64,000 nt of DNA, from contig DAHUYQ010000046.1 of assembly GCA_027315115.1 (NCBI GenBank), positions 1 to 64,000 of the forward strand. Direction: 5' to 3'. Source of the stretch: Solirubrobacterales bacterium. Lineage in GTDB: Bacteria > Actinomycetota > Thermoleophilia > Solirubrobacterales > Solirubrobacteraceae. Under the pieces are notes generated by a model. That model had not been told where the DNA came from. It saw nothing but the letters and a program-made list of their open reading frames with translations, and searched no databases. This document shows positions 17,463 through 26,765 of the stretch, piece by piece. A program made the translations under genes and the position numbers. Within the stretch, counting starts at the first letter, position 1, and each line of letters starts with the position of its first letter.

Positions 17463-18479
17463 TCAGGCGTACGCGACCACGGCGAGCATCACGCTGAAGA
17501 CGAGGTAGGCGCCCACGATCAGCGCGCCGCTGCCACGGCGCAGGCCACGGCTGCGATAGGCACTGGCCAGCGCGAACCCGGTCAGGCCCACGTACCAGGC
17601 CGCGACGAGCGTCGCCTGCCCGGAGGCGGCGCCGATGCTCGCGACGGTGGCGGGCAGCAGCAGACCGGCCACGACGTTCAGCGCGTTGCTGTTCATCGCG
17701 GTGCTGAGGGTCGCCGAGCCGCGGCCGCGCCGGGCCAGGTATACGGCCGCCACCGCGTTTGGGAGGCTCGTGACCCCGGCCAGCACCAGACCGCCGACGA
17801 CGATCTCCGGCATCGCCACGCGCTCCCCGAGCGTGGAGGCAGTCCGCTCCATCGCGACGCTGACAGCAACCACGACCGCCACGGCAAGGGCGGCCAGCAG
17901 CGCGTCGCGGGCGCCACCGCGCCGCGGGTGGATCGCGGGCAGCAGCTCGGCCTCCTCCTCGACGACGGCCTCGGCGAGCCAGCTCGCCCAGGCGTCTGGC
18001 AGGCCCGCCCGCCTCAGGCGATCGTGGGGCACCCCCAGGACCACGAGGTAGGGCAGCAGCAGCACGAGCGACACGCCGAGCCCGACGGGCGCAGCAAACG
18101 CCCCGGCGACCACCAGCAGGCAGATGGCGCCGATCCCGAGCGCCACGATGCTCTCGACGGCGATCACGCGCCGGTGCAGCGCGATCCGACCGGCGATCAC
18201 CGCGGAGAGACCCAGCAACGCGGCAAGGTTGAACACGTTGGAGCCGATCACAACGCCCGCGCCGATCTTCGTGCGACCGGCAAGCATCGCGCTGACCGCC
18301 GAGGTGATCTCCGGCGCGTCGGCGGCAAGCGCCGCGAGCATGCCGAGCAGCGCCTCGGTCAGGCCGAGCCGCGCGCCGACACGCTCGAGCCTTGTCACGA
18401 GCAGCCAGCTCGTCGCCAGGCTCACAGCCGCGGCGGCTACGAAGAGAACCGCCAGAAGCGCGCTCGGCATCTCTTTCAC
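17463..18479 (-). CDS. CaCA-family cation (Na+/Ca2+ or K+-dependent) exchanger
   Basis: This 338-residue membrane protein has two homologous halves, each of about five hydrophobic segments. The alpha-repeat signatures are AALAADAPEITSAVSAMLAG with GAGVVIGSNVFNLAALLGLS (first half) and VLAGVTSLPNAVAAVYLA with STAMNSNALNVVAGLLLP (second half). Such exchangers move Ca2+ or other cations against Na+ or H+. The second repeat has TSLPN where many family members have a TS(L/I)PE-type acidic residue, so the ion preference may differ. Its start overlaps the preceding KdpD-N stop by 4 bases (ATGA). It is therefore translated as the last gene of the kdp operon. Confidence 0.88.
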   Translation of the reverse strand: MKEMPSALLAVLFVAAAAVSLATSWLLVTRLERVGARLGLTEALLGMLAALAADAPEITSAVSAMLAGRTKIGAGVVIGSNVFNLAALLGLSAVIAGRIALHRRVIAVESIVALGIGAICLLVVAGAFAAPVGLGVSLVLLLPYLVVLGVPHDRLRRAGLPDAWASWLAEAVVEEEAELLPAIHPRRGGARDALLAALAVAVVVAVSVAMERTASTLGERVAMPEIVVGGLVLAGVTSLPNAVAAVYLARRGRGSATLSTAMNSNALNVVAGLLLPATVASIGAASGQATLVAAWYVGLTGFALASAYRSRGLRRGSGALIVGAYLVFSVMLAVVAYA

Positions 18480-19684
18480 TGGCTGGGCTGCTCGTCGTCC
18501 ACGGCCGCGCCGTGCTCGGCCTCTCCCTCCGCAGGACCTCGCCGCAGCGTCGGGTCGGTCACGATCCGGATGTCCACGCCCGGAAGCTCGCGCAGCAGCC
18601 GGTCCAGCAGCGACTCTGACATCCGCCTCAGGCCCCGCTTCTGGCCTGGCGCGCTCATCAGCACGTAGGTGGTGCCGAGGCTCTGAGCGGTCTCGATCGC
18701 CGCCGCGGCGGCGTCCTCGCGCTCCTCGAGTATCAGGCGCGCGCCGAGCACGGAGACCAGCCGCCGCAGCGCCTCGAGCTGCTCACGATCCTCCTTGCTC
18801 GGCGCCCTTCCCGGCGGTCGCACGACGAGGATGTCGAGCTTGGCGCCCAGGCGCTCCGCCGAGCGCCACGCGCGGCGCACGATCCGCTGCGCCTCGGGGG
18901 AGAGCGCCACCAGCGCGAGCAGCCGCTCGGTGATCGCCTGGGGCGCCGCTGGCGCCTGCACGCTCGGCTGCCCCTCTTCGTCGCGACGCATCACCGAGCC
19001 GGCGGGCAGCACCAGCCGGCGCACCTCCACGTCCTCAGCCACCTGCCGCAGCGCCGTCTCGCGCAGCGCGGCGAGGCTCTCGACCTTGAAGAAGTTGTTC
19101 AGCGCGGCTGACACCCGCTCCCGCGGGTAGACCTTCCCGGCCCGCAGCCGCTCGATCAGCGCCTCCGGCGTCAGGTCCACGAGCACGATCTCGTCCGCAG
19201 TGGAGAGCACTTCGTCGGGGATCGTCTCGCGCACGCGCGTGCCCGTCAGGCGCATCACCTGGTCGTTGAGGCTCTCCAGGTGCTGGACGTTGACGGTGGA
19301 GAAGACGTCGATGCCGGCGTCGAGCACGTCCTGCACGTCTTCGCAGCGCTTCTCGTGCTCGGTGCCCGGCGCGTTGGTGTGGGCGAGCTCGTCTATCAGG
19401 CAGACCTCGGGGCCGCGGGCCAAAACGGCCGGCAGGTCCATCTCCTGCAGCGGCGTGCCGCGGTAGGCCACGCTGCGAGTGGGGATCTGCTCCAGACCCT
19501 CCGCCTGCGCCTCGGTCTCCTCCCGGCCGTGTGGCTCCAGGTAGCCGATCACGACGTCCTTGCCGTTCTGTGACTCGCTGCGGCCCTCCTGCAGCATCCG
19601 GTAGGTCTTGCCGACCCCGGCGGCCATGCCGATGAAGACCTTCAGGTGACCACGCTGCTGCTCTTGGGGTGGGTCCGCCGGCAC
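18476..19684 (-). CDS. kdpD: KdpD N-terminal sensor half (KdpD + USP domains) as a separate protein
   Basis: This 402-residue soluble protein corresponds to the cytoplasmic N-terminal half of KdpD. The KdpD domain has the ATP-binding Walker A GMAAGVGKT (19-27) and DELAHTNAPG. It is followed by VFSTVNVQHLESLND and VYPRERVSAALNNFFK, and then by a universal-stress-protein domain (LLALVALSPEAQRIVRRAW onward). There are no transmembrane segments and no kinase domain. The missing half is encoded at 25134-26660, at the other end of the operon. N-terminal-only KdpD proteins are known from cyanobacteria. It starts with GTG 20 bases after kdpB stops. It probably binds ATP, nucleotide or ions and modulates the partner kinase. 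Confidence 0.9.
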   Translation of the reverse strand: MPADPPQEQQRGHLKVFIGMAAGVGKTYRMLQEGRSESQNGKDVVIGYLEPHGREETEAQAEGLEQIPTRSVAYRGTPLQEMDLPAVLARGPEVCLIDELAHTNAPGTEHEKRCEDVQDVLDAGIDVFSTVNVQHLESLNDQVMRLTGTRVRETIPDEVLSTADEIVLVDLTPEALIERLRAGKVYPRERVSAALNNFFKVESLAALRETALRQVAEDVEVRRLVLPAGSVMRRDEEGQPSVQAPAAPQAITERLLALVALSPEAQRIVRRAWRSAERLGAKLDILVVRPPGRAPSKEDREQLEALRRLVSVLGARLILEEREDAAAAAIETAQSLGTTYVLMSAPGQKRGLRRMSESLLDRLLRELPGVDIRIVTDPTLRRGPAEGEAEHGAAVDDEQPSQ

Positions 19685-19703
19685 GGCCGGATTGTGCCCG
19701 AAG

Positions 19704-21791
19704 TCAGGCGCCGAGCAGGCCGTGCACGACCAGGTCGATCAGCTTGATGCCGATGAACGGGGCGATCAGGCCGCCGAGGCCGTAGATCAGCATGTTGCGC
19801 CGCAGCAGCGCGCCGGCGCCGATCGGCCGGTAGCGCACGCCCTTCAGCGAGAGCGGGATCAGCAGCGGGATCACGATCGCGTTGAAGACGATCGCCGAGA
19901 TTACCGCTGAGCGCGGGTCGCCGAGGCCCATGATGTTCAGGACGTGCAGCGGGCTCTCAGACCGGCCTGAGCCCACCCTCACCGCCCAGACCGTCGCGAA
20001 GATCGCGGGCAGGATCGCGAAGTACTTGGCGACGTCGTTGGCGATCGAGAACGTCGTCAGCGCGCCGCGCGTGATCAGAAGCTGCTTGCCCACCTCCACG
20101 ATCTCGATCAGCTTCGTGGGGTTGGAGTCGAGGTCGACCATGTTGCCGGCCTCGCGCGCGGCCTGCGTGCCGCTGTTCATCGCGACCCCCACGTCGGCCT
20201 GGGCCAGCGCGGGCGCGTCGTTGGTGCCGTCGCCGGTCATCGCGACCATGTAGCCCTCGCCCTGCTGTTCGCGGATCAGCGCCAGCTTGGCCTCGGGCGT
20301 CGCTTCGGCCAGGAAGTCGTCCACCCCGGACTCCTCAGCGATCTTGGCGGCCGTGAGCCGGTTGTCACCGGTCACCATCACCGTGCGGATGCCCATCGCG
20401 CGCAGATGGTCGAAGCGCGCCTTCATGCCCTCCTTGATCGTGTCCTTGAGGTAGATCACGCCGAGGATCTGGCTGTCGCGAGCGACCGCCAGCGGCGTGC
20501 CGCCCTCGCGCGCGATCCGCTCCACCACTTCGCGAAGCTGCGGCGGCGGGGCGCCACCCTCACCTTCCACGAAGGCGATCACGGCGTCTCCGGCGCCCTT
20601 GCGGATCTGCTGGCCGTCGAGATCGATCCCGCTCATCCGCGTCTGCGCTGTGAAGGGCACGAAGTGGGCGTTGATGTGAGCCATCTCGTGCTCCCTGATC
20701 CCGTACTGCTTGGCGAGCACGACAATCGAGCGACCCTCGGGCGTCTCGTCGGCCAGCGAGGAGAGCTGGGCCACCTCGGCCAGCTCTGTCTCGGCCACGC
20801 CCGGCATCGGGATGAGCTCGGAGGCGAGGCGATTGCCGATCGTGATCGTGCCGGTCTTGTCGAGCAGCAGCACGTCCACGTCGCCGGACGCCTCGACCGC
20901 GCGACCGGAGAGCGCAAGCACGTTGCGGCGCACGAGCCTGTCCATGCCGGCGATGCCGATTGCCGAGAGCAGCGCGCCGATTGTGGTGGGGATCAACGCG
21001 ACCAGCAGGGCGATCAGGCTCGTGTCGGAGATCGAGGCGCCCGCGAAGAGGCTGAAGGGACGCAGCGTCGCGACCACGATCACGAAGATCAGCGTCAGCG
21101 CGGCCAGCAGGATGTTCAGCGCGATCTCGTTGGGCGTCTTGCGCCGTGCGGCGCCCTCGACCAGCGAGATCATGCGATCCAGGAAGGAGTGACCGGGCTC
21201 CTGGGTGATTTCGATCACCAGCCGGTCGGAGACCACCTTGGTGCCGCCGGTGACCGCGCTGCGATCGCCGCCGGACTCCCTGATCACCGGCGCGGACTCG
21301 CCCGTGATCGCCGACTCGTCAACCGAGGCGATGCCCTCGATCACGGTGCCGTCGCCGGGTATTAGCTCGCCGGCGGCCACCACGACCACGTCGCCGCGCG
21401 TCAGCTCGGAGGCCGCCTTGCTGGAGCCGTCCTGCATCACCGCGACGGTCTCCTTGCGCATCGAGCGCAGCGTCGCCGCCTGCGCGCGGCCGCGTCCCTC
21501 GGCGAACGCCTCCGCCGCGTTGGCGAAGATCACCGTCAGCCACAGCCAGATCGCGATCGTGAACGTGTACCACGCCGGATCGTTGCCGCCCAGCGCTTTG
21601 CCGCCGAAGACCTGAATCAGCCACGTGACGGTCGTGATCACCGAGCCGATCTCGACCACGAACATGACGGGGTTTCGGATCTGTACGCGCGGGTCGAGCT
21701 TGATGATGCTGTCAAGCAGCGCACGCCTGATCATCGCTCCCTGCATCAGGGAGGCCGACTCCTGGCCATGGTGTGTCTGGGAGTCACTCAT
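19704..21791 (-). CDS. kdpB: Potassium-transporting ATPase subunit B
   Basis: This 695-residue P-type ATPase is the energising subunit of the high-affinity KdpFABC K+ pump. It shows the phosphorylated aspartate D311 in [11 protein letters not shown], the actuator motif [17 protein letters not shown], the nucleotide region [10 protein letters not shown], and the hinge [20 protein letters not shown]. KdpB-typical membrane helices follow ([20 protein letters not shown]). It overlaps kdpC by 4 bases. In the canonical order kdpB precedes kdpC; here it follows it. Confidence 0.97.
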   Translation of the reverse strand: MSDSQTHHGQESASLMQGAMIRRALLDSIIKLDPRVQIRNPVMFVVEIGSVITTVTWLIQVFGGKALGGNDPAWYTFTIAIWLWLTVIFANAAEAFAEGRGRAQAATLRSMRKETVAVMQDGSSKAASELTRGDVVVVAAGELIPGDGTVIEGIASVDESAITGESAPVIRESGGDRSAVTGGTKVVSDRLVIEITQEPGHSFLDRMISLVEGAARRKTPNEIALNILLAALTLIFVIVVATLRPFSLFAGASISDTSLIALLVALIPTTIGALLSAIGIAGMDRLVRRNVLALSGRAVEASGDVDVLLLDKTGTITIGNRLASELIPMPGVAETELAEVAQLSSLADETPEGRSIVVLAKQYGIREHEMAHINAHFVPFTAQTRMSGIDLDGQQIRKGAGDAVIAFVEGEGGAPPPQLREVVERIAREGGTPLAVARDSQILGVIYLKDTIKEGMKARFDHLRAMGIRTVMVTGDNRLTAAKIAEESGVDDFLAEATPEAKLALIREQQGEGYMVAMTGDGTNDAPALAQADVGVAMNSGTQAAREAGNMVDLDSNPTKLIEIVEVGKQLLITRGALTTFSIANDVAKYFAILPAIFATVWAVRVGSGRSESPLHVLNIMGLGDPRSAVISAIVFNAIVIPLLIPLSLKGVRYRPIGAGALLRRNMLIYGLGGLIAPFIGIKLIDLVVHGLLGA

Positions 21792-22441
21792 CTGCCGATC
21801 CGATCGAGGGCGAGGTTGAGCTCGAGCACGTTCACTCCCGGTTCGCCGGAGAAGCCGAGGCCGCGCGCGGACGTGTACTTCGCGATCAGCGCGTCGATCT
21901 CGCTCGAAGAGAGGTGGCGCAGCGCCGCGATCCGGTGTGCCTGGATATCGGCGTTTGCCTCGGAGATCTGCGGGTCGAGCCCGGACGCGGAGGTGTTGAC
22001 CGCATCCACCGGGATCTTCGCGACGGTCAGGCCGGGGTCATATGGCCTGTTCAGCGCGAGGTATTCCTTGATGCGTTCTTCGTCGGCCTGCTTGGTCAGC
22101 CTGCTGTTTGGCCCAAGGTTGGAGAAGGTGCTGGCCGCGGCGTCGTAGGGGCCGCCTTCGGTCGCCGAAGGGCGGCTCTGGAAGTAGCGCGGATCAGCTT
22201 GCAGCACCGGCTCGCCTTCCTTTTCCTCGGGCTTGCCGTTGTGAGCGATCACCGGCACCTCGAAGGCCTGGCCGATGATCTTGGAGCCCACGACCTTGCC
22301 GTCGCGATAGATCTTCTGCCCGTTGGCGTTGCCCGGGAAGGCGACCTGGCCCACACCCTCTATGACCAGTGGATAGACGATCCCGAGCAGCAGGGTGAAG
22401 AGCAGGATCGCGATGATCGATGTGACTATGTCGCGGCGCAT
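21788..22441 (-). CDS. kdpC: Potassium-transporting ATPase subunit C
   Basis: This 217-residue subunit has one N-terminal membrane helix ([20 protein letters not shown]) and a periplasm-side domain. The domain carries the family signatures [30 protein letters not shown] and [10 protein letters not shown]. It stabilises the Kdp complex and increases nucleotide affinity. It starts one base after the kdpA stop and overlaps kdpB by 4 bases (ATGA). The A-C-B order is atypical. Confidence 0.96.
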   Translation of the reverse strand: MRRDIVTSIIAILLFTLLLGIVYPLVIEGVGQVAFPGNANGQKIYRDGKVVGSKIIGQAFEVPVIAHNGKPEEKEGEPVLQADPRYFQSRPSATEGGPYDAAASTFSNLGPNSRLTKQADEERIKEYLALNRPYDPGLTVAKIPVDAVNTSASGLDPQISEANADIQAHRIAALRHLSSSEIDALIAKYTSARGLGFSGEPGVNVLELNLALDRIGR

Positions 22442-22442
22442 G

Positions 22443-24215
22443 TCAGTAGAGGTGTCCAGTCAGTCCCTGCACGATCGGCCCGAGCAGCAGAGCCGGGAAG
22501 AAGGTGAGCGCGCCGACGATGACGATCACGCCGATCAGCAGCACGACGAAGGTGGGATTGTCTGTCCGCATCGTGCCGAGGCCGACCGGGCTCACCTTCT
22601 TGCCGGCCAGGGCGCCCGCGACCGCCAGCGCGAAGAGAATCGGCGCGTAGCGCGCGAAGAGCATGTCGACGCCGCCGAGCAGATCCGCGAAGGAGATCCC
22701 GTGCGAGCCGAGATTGCCGGCCGCCGGCTGGACGAGCCCGGTGTAGCCGGCGAAGGCCGATCCGTTGTTGTTCGCCTGCGAGAGATAGGCGTAGAAGGTC
22801 TCCGAGAAGCCCTGCGGCCCGCCTGCTGCGACTTTCGAGATGGACGCTCGGCCCGCGCTCGTCGCGGTGGCCATCGCGGTGCAGAACAGCGCGGCCAGCG
22901 GGGTTATCAAGATGCCGAGGCCCGCGAGCTTGATCTCCCGCGCCTCCAGCTTCTTGCCCAGCCACTCCGGCGTGCGGCCCACCATCAGCCCGCCGATGAA
23001 TACGGCCAGCAGCACGTAGAGCAGGATCGAGTAGAGACCCGTCCCGACTCCCCCGAAGATCACCTCGCTGGCGGAGAGATTGGCGAACGGGACCGCGCCG
23101 CCGATGCCGGTGTAGGACTCGATCGCGCTGTTGACCGCGCCGCAGGAGGTGACGGTCGTGATCACGTCGAAGAGCGCGGAGCCGGCGATGCCGAAGCGCT
23201 GCTCCTTGCCTTCCATGTTTCCGCCGCCGGACCCTGCGATCGCGCCGGTGTGCAGGCCGGCGGCGTGCTGCGCCGGCGAGCCGTGCGCCTCGGCGATGTA
23301 GGCGACCGCGACGGCGCCCAGGAACATCAGCATCACCGCGCCGTAGATGGCGATCCCCTGGCGGCGGTTGCCGGTCATCTTGCCGTACATGAAGATCAGC
23401 GCGGCGGGGATCACAAGCACCAGCAGCATCTCGAAGAAGTTGGTGAATCCGTCGGGGTTCTCGAACGGATGCGCGGAGTTGGTGTTGAAGAAACCGCCCC
23501 CGTTGGTGCCAAGCTCCTTGATCACCTCCTGGGAGGCGACCGGTCCCATCCCGATCGTCTGGGTCAGCCCCGTCACCGTGTGCGCGGTCAGGTAGCTGGC
23601 GAAGTTGTCGATCACGCCCTGGGAGATCAGCACGATCGCCCCGATCACGCTGATCGGCGCAAGGATGTAGAGAGTCGTGCGCACGATGTCCTGCCAGAAG
23701 TTGCCAAGGCTGCGACCGGACCGGCCGACAATCCCTCTCACCAGCGCGACCGCGACGACGACGCCGATCCCGGCCGAGAGCCAGTTCTGCACCGTCAGCC
23801 CCGCCATCTGGCTGAAGTAGCTCATCGTCGTCTCGCCGCTGTAGTACTGCCAGTTGGTGTTGCTCAGGAACGATGAGACGGTGTTGAACGTCACGTTCCA
23901 AGGCGCCGAGTGGAAGTGCTCGGGGTTCAGACCGGTGAAGTTCCACAACGTCTGCGTGCGCAGGATGAAGTAGAGCAACAGCCAGCCGGCCAGCGAGAAG
24001 ACGATCAGGCTTCGCGCGTATGCCTTCCAGTCCTGCTGCTGCTTGTGATCGACCCTGATCACCCTGTAGATGAAGCTCTCAGGCCATTGCAGGATCGGCG
24101 TCAGGAAGACTCGCTCACCTTGGTATACGCGTGCCATGTACCGGCCGAGGGGATAGGCGAGCGCCGTCAGGACCAGCGCGAAGATGGCGATCGTGGCCCA
24201 GCCGAGCAACGTCAC
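22443..24215 (-). CDS. kdpA: Potassium-transporting ATPase subunit A
   Basis: KdpA is a 590-residue channel-like subunit of the superfamily of K+ transporters. It has about ten membrane segments and four pore loops, including the TNGGGFFNTNSAHPFENP and TSCGAVNSAIES signatures. The N-terminus GRYMARVYQGERVFL is diagnostic. K+ enters here and passes through an intersubunit tunnel to KdpB. It has a GTG start within the kdpF stop (GTGA overlap), so expression is coupled to kdpF. Confidence 0.97.
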   Translation of the reverse strand: MTLLGWATIAIFALVLTALAYPLGRYMARVYQGERVFLTPILQWPESFIYRVIRVDHKQQQDWKAYARSLIVFSLAGWLLLYFILRTQTLWNFTGLNPEHFHSAPWNVTFNTVSSFLSNTNWQYYSGETTMSYFSQMAGLTVQNWLSAGIGVVVAVALVRGIVGRSGRSLGNFWQDIVRTTLYILAPISVIGAIVLISQGVIDNFASYLTAHTVTGLTQTIGMGPVASQEVIKELGTNGGGFFNTNSAHPFENPDGFTNFFEMLLVLVIPAALIFMYGKMTGNRRQGIAIYGAVMLMFLGAVAVAYIAEAHGSPAQHAAGLHTGAIAGSGGGNMEGKEQRFGIAGSALFDVITTVTSCGAVNSAIESYTGIGGAVPFANLSASEVIFGGVGTGLYSILLYVLLAVFIGGLMVGRTPEWLGKKLEAREIKLAGLGILITPLAALFCTAMATATSAGRASISKVAAGGPQGFSETFYAYLSQANNNGSAFAGYTGLVQPAAGNLGSHGISFADLLGGVDMLFARYAPILFALAVAGALAGKKVSPVGLGTMRTDNPTFVVLLIGVIVIVGALTFFPALLLGPIVQGLTGHLY

Positions 24216-24301
24216 AGCTTCTCACCTCGGATGAGAGAGTAGAAGAGATAGACGATCACGACCACGCACACGACCAGCCCGAAGATGTCGGCGCCGCTCA
24301 T
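24212..24301 (-). CDS. kdpF: Potassium-transporting ATPase subunit F
   Basis: This 29-residue single-helix membrane peptide starts MSGADIFGLVV, continues with a hydrophobic VVVIVYLFYSLI core and ends in RGEKL. That is the usual KdpF pattern (YLLYALLRGE-like ending) immediately before kdpA. KdpF stabilises the KdpABC complex. The start overlaps the preceding small ORF by ATGA, and the stop overlaps kdpA by GTGA. Confidence 0.9.
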   Translation of the reverse strand: MSGADIFGLVVCVVVIVYLFYSLIRGEKL

Positions 24302-24378
24302 ATCCGGTCGATCCCGGCGACCAGCGCGAGCATGATCGCGAACATCGCCACTGCGATCACTATCGCCACAACGTCCAT
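24298..24378 (-). CDS. 26-residue membrane peptide upstream of kdpF
   Basis: A short frame encodes MDVVAIVIAVAMFAIMLALV and ends AGIDRI, a single hydrophobic helix with an acidic and a basic residue at its end. Its stop overlaps the kdpF start (ATGA), which argues for real translation. It resembles KdpF in size and topology but lacks the RGE ending. It could be a second KdpF-like subunit or a coupling leader. CATGAT, a possible -10, lies 5 bases upstream. Confidence 0.65.
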   Translation of the reverse strand: MDVVAIVIAVAMFAIMLALVAGIDRI

Positions 24379-24459
24379 GGGCGCATCATGGTGCAGGGCG
24401 CGTGACGGGCGCATGACGAAGCGCCCAGCCCGTATGAAGATTTCGTGACGGTGCTACGT

Positions 24460-25133
<674 letters not shown>

Positions 25134-25134
<1 letters not shown>

Positions 25135-26660
25135 CAGCGTGTCGGCCGGCCGACCGGCACCGGCTCCTCTGCCGCCGCGGCGCCGCGCGCCGGCTCCTCC
25201 AGCGGCAGCTCGAAGACGAAGCTCGTGCCCTGGCCGGGCAGCGACTCGGCGTGCAGCCTGCCCCCATTTGCCTCGGTGAAGCCCCGTGCGATCGCCAACC
25301 CCAGCCCGGAGCCGCGATGGCCACCCTGCGGCGTGCCGGCACGGTAGAAGGGCTCGAACACCCGCTCGAGCTGAGCGGGTGGAATGCCGGGACCGCGGTC
25401 CACGACTCGCACGATCAGGCGATCGCCGCTGCCCTGCTCACCATCCAGCGAAAGGCGCTCACCGCTGGTTGCTCTGGCCTCGGAGCGAGCCCCCGCGATC
25501 GTCCGCACCGCTCGCGCGCGCACGGAGACCGGATGCCCACCGCAATGGCGTCTGGCGTTCTCCAGCACGTTCACGAACGCTCGCTCGAGCTGCACCGGAT
25601 CGGCGTTGACCATCGGCAGCTCGCGATCGATGGTGAGCGCGAACTCGTCGGGCTTTGCCGCGATCTCCTGCAGCGCGCGCTGGATCAGCTCGTCGACGGC
25701 GCTCCACTGCGCCTGTGGCTCGGCCACGCCCGCTTCCAGGCGCGAGAGGTCGAGGAGGTTGTCGACCAGACGCGAGAGGCGCCCGGCCTCCTGCTGGATG
25801 ATGCCCGCCATCTCCAGGCGCTCCTGCTCTGTCAGCGTCGGCGAGGTGATCGCCTCGCTGGCCGTCGAGATCGCGGTCAGCGGCGAGCGCAGGTCGTGGG
25901 ACACCGCGCGCAGCAGCGCGGTCTTGACCACGTCGGCGCGGCGCAGCGCGGCGTTCTCGACCACGTCGGTGAGCAGCGCTTCGCGCTCCAGCGCGGCGCT
26001 CATCAGCGCCTCCAGCGCCGGGACCACCCGCTCCTGCAGGCGCCGCAGCTTCTCCTCGCCGGCATCCGCGGGCGCCAGCAGCGTGCCCAGCCGGCGGCCC
26101 CCGTCGCGCAGCGGAAAGGCGAGGTGCCGGTCGTCGCCCTCGACGGTTGCGATCTCTATCTTCACCGCGCTGAGACCGAGCACCTGGGCAAGCCGTGCCG
26201 CCGCGGCCGGCAGGTCCACGGCCAGCGGGTTGCCGCGCAGCAGCAGCCGCGCCATCTCGGCGGCGAGATCGGCCTCCCGCCTGCGCTCGATCGCCTCTCG
26301 CGCACGCGCGCGGGTGACCTCAGCGACCGAGCTGACCAGCCAGGCGACGATCAGGAAGGTGATCAGCGCGACCCAGTTGTCGGCGTTGCGGATCGTAAGC
26401 TGCCCCGTGGGAGGCAGGTGGAAGAAGTTGAACGCCAGGGCGCTCAGCACGCCGGCGCCGGCCCCCATCCAGCCGCCCCAGCTTGCCGAGACGACCAGCA
26501 CGGCGGGCAGGTAGACGACGCTCAGCGAGACGACCGGCGCGATCTGCTTCAGCGGATAGACGATCAGCGTGCACAGCGCGACCGCGAGAAGCGCGACGAG
26601 CGCACCCACGCGCCGCGGCTGGGGCTCGGAGCCGAGCAGATAGCCGAAGGGGCTGGCCAC
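25134..26660 (-). CDS. kdpD: KdpD C-terminal half: DUF4118 membrane domain and histidine kinase
   Basis: This 508-residue membrane kinase has four closely spaced hydrophobic segments (DUF4118, about residues 15-115, including NFFHLPPTGQLTIRNADNW). It continues with a GAF-like region, a HisKA domain with H255 in AVSHDLRSPLTAI, and a HATPase domain (N box ENARRH, G1 DRGPGIPP, G2 GSGLGLAIARGF). It lacks the KdpD and USP domains, which are encoded separately at 18476-19684. Together the two halves total 910 residues, close to one-piece KdpD (894 in E. coli). It has a GTG start and overlaps kdpE by one base. Confidence 0.92.
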
Positions 26661-26672
26661 GGTCTCAGCGTA
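26661..26672 (-). promoter_or_regulatory. Putative -10 box of the kdp operon
   Basis: On the minus strand TACGCT (26672-26667) lies 6 bases before the GTG start of the kinase gene. This is the same spacing as the TACGAT boxes before cfa and the SpuC-like gene. No Shine-Dalgarno is present, so a leaderless kdp transcript is predicted. The -35 element is not obvious. Confidence 0.4.
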
Positions 26673-26765
26673 AACGAGCGGCCGCCGCCGCGCCGGTGCG
26701 CGACGGCCGCCCTGGGCCTGCGAGCGCAGCCCACCTCAGCGGGCTCCGCCCCGTCTTAGGGTCGC

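Noticed and set aside
22395-23876. Long open frame antisense to kdpA
   Set aside because: Low-complexity Arg/Asp/His/Gly product with no domain. kdpA on the other strand is unambiguous.
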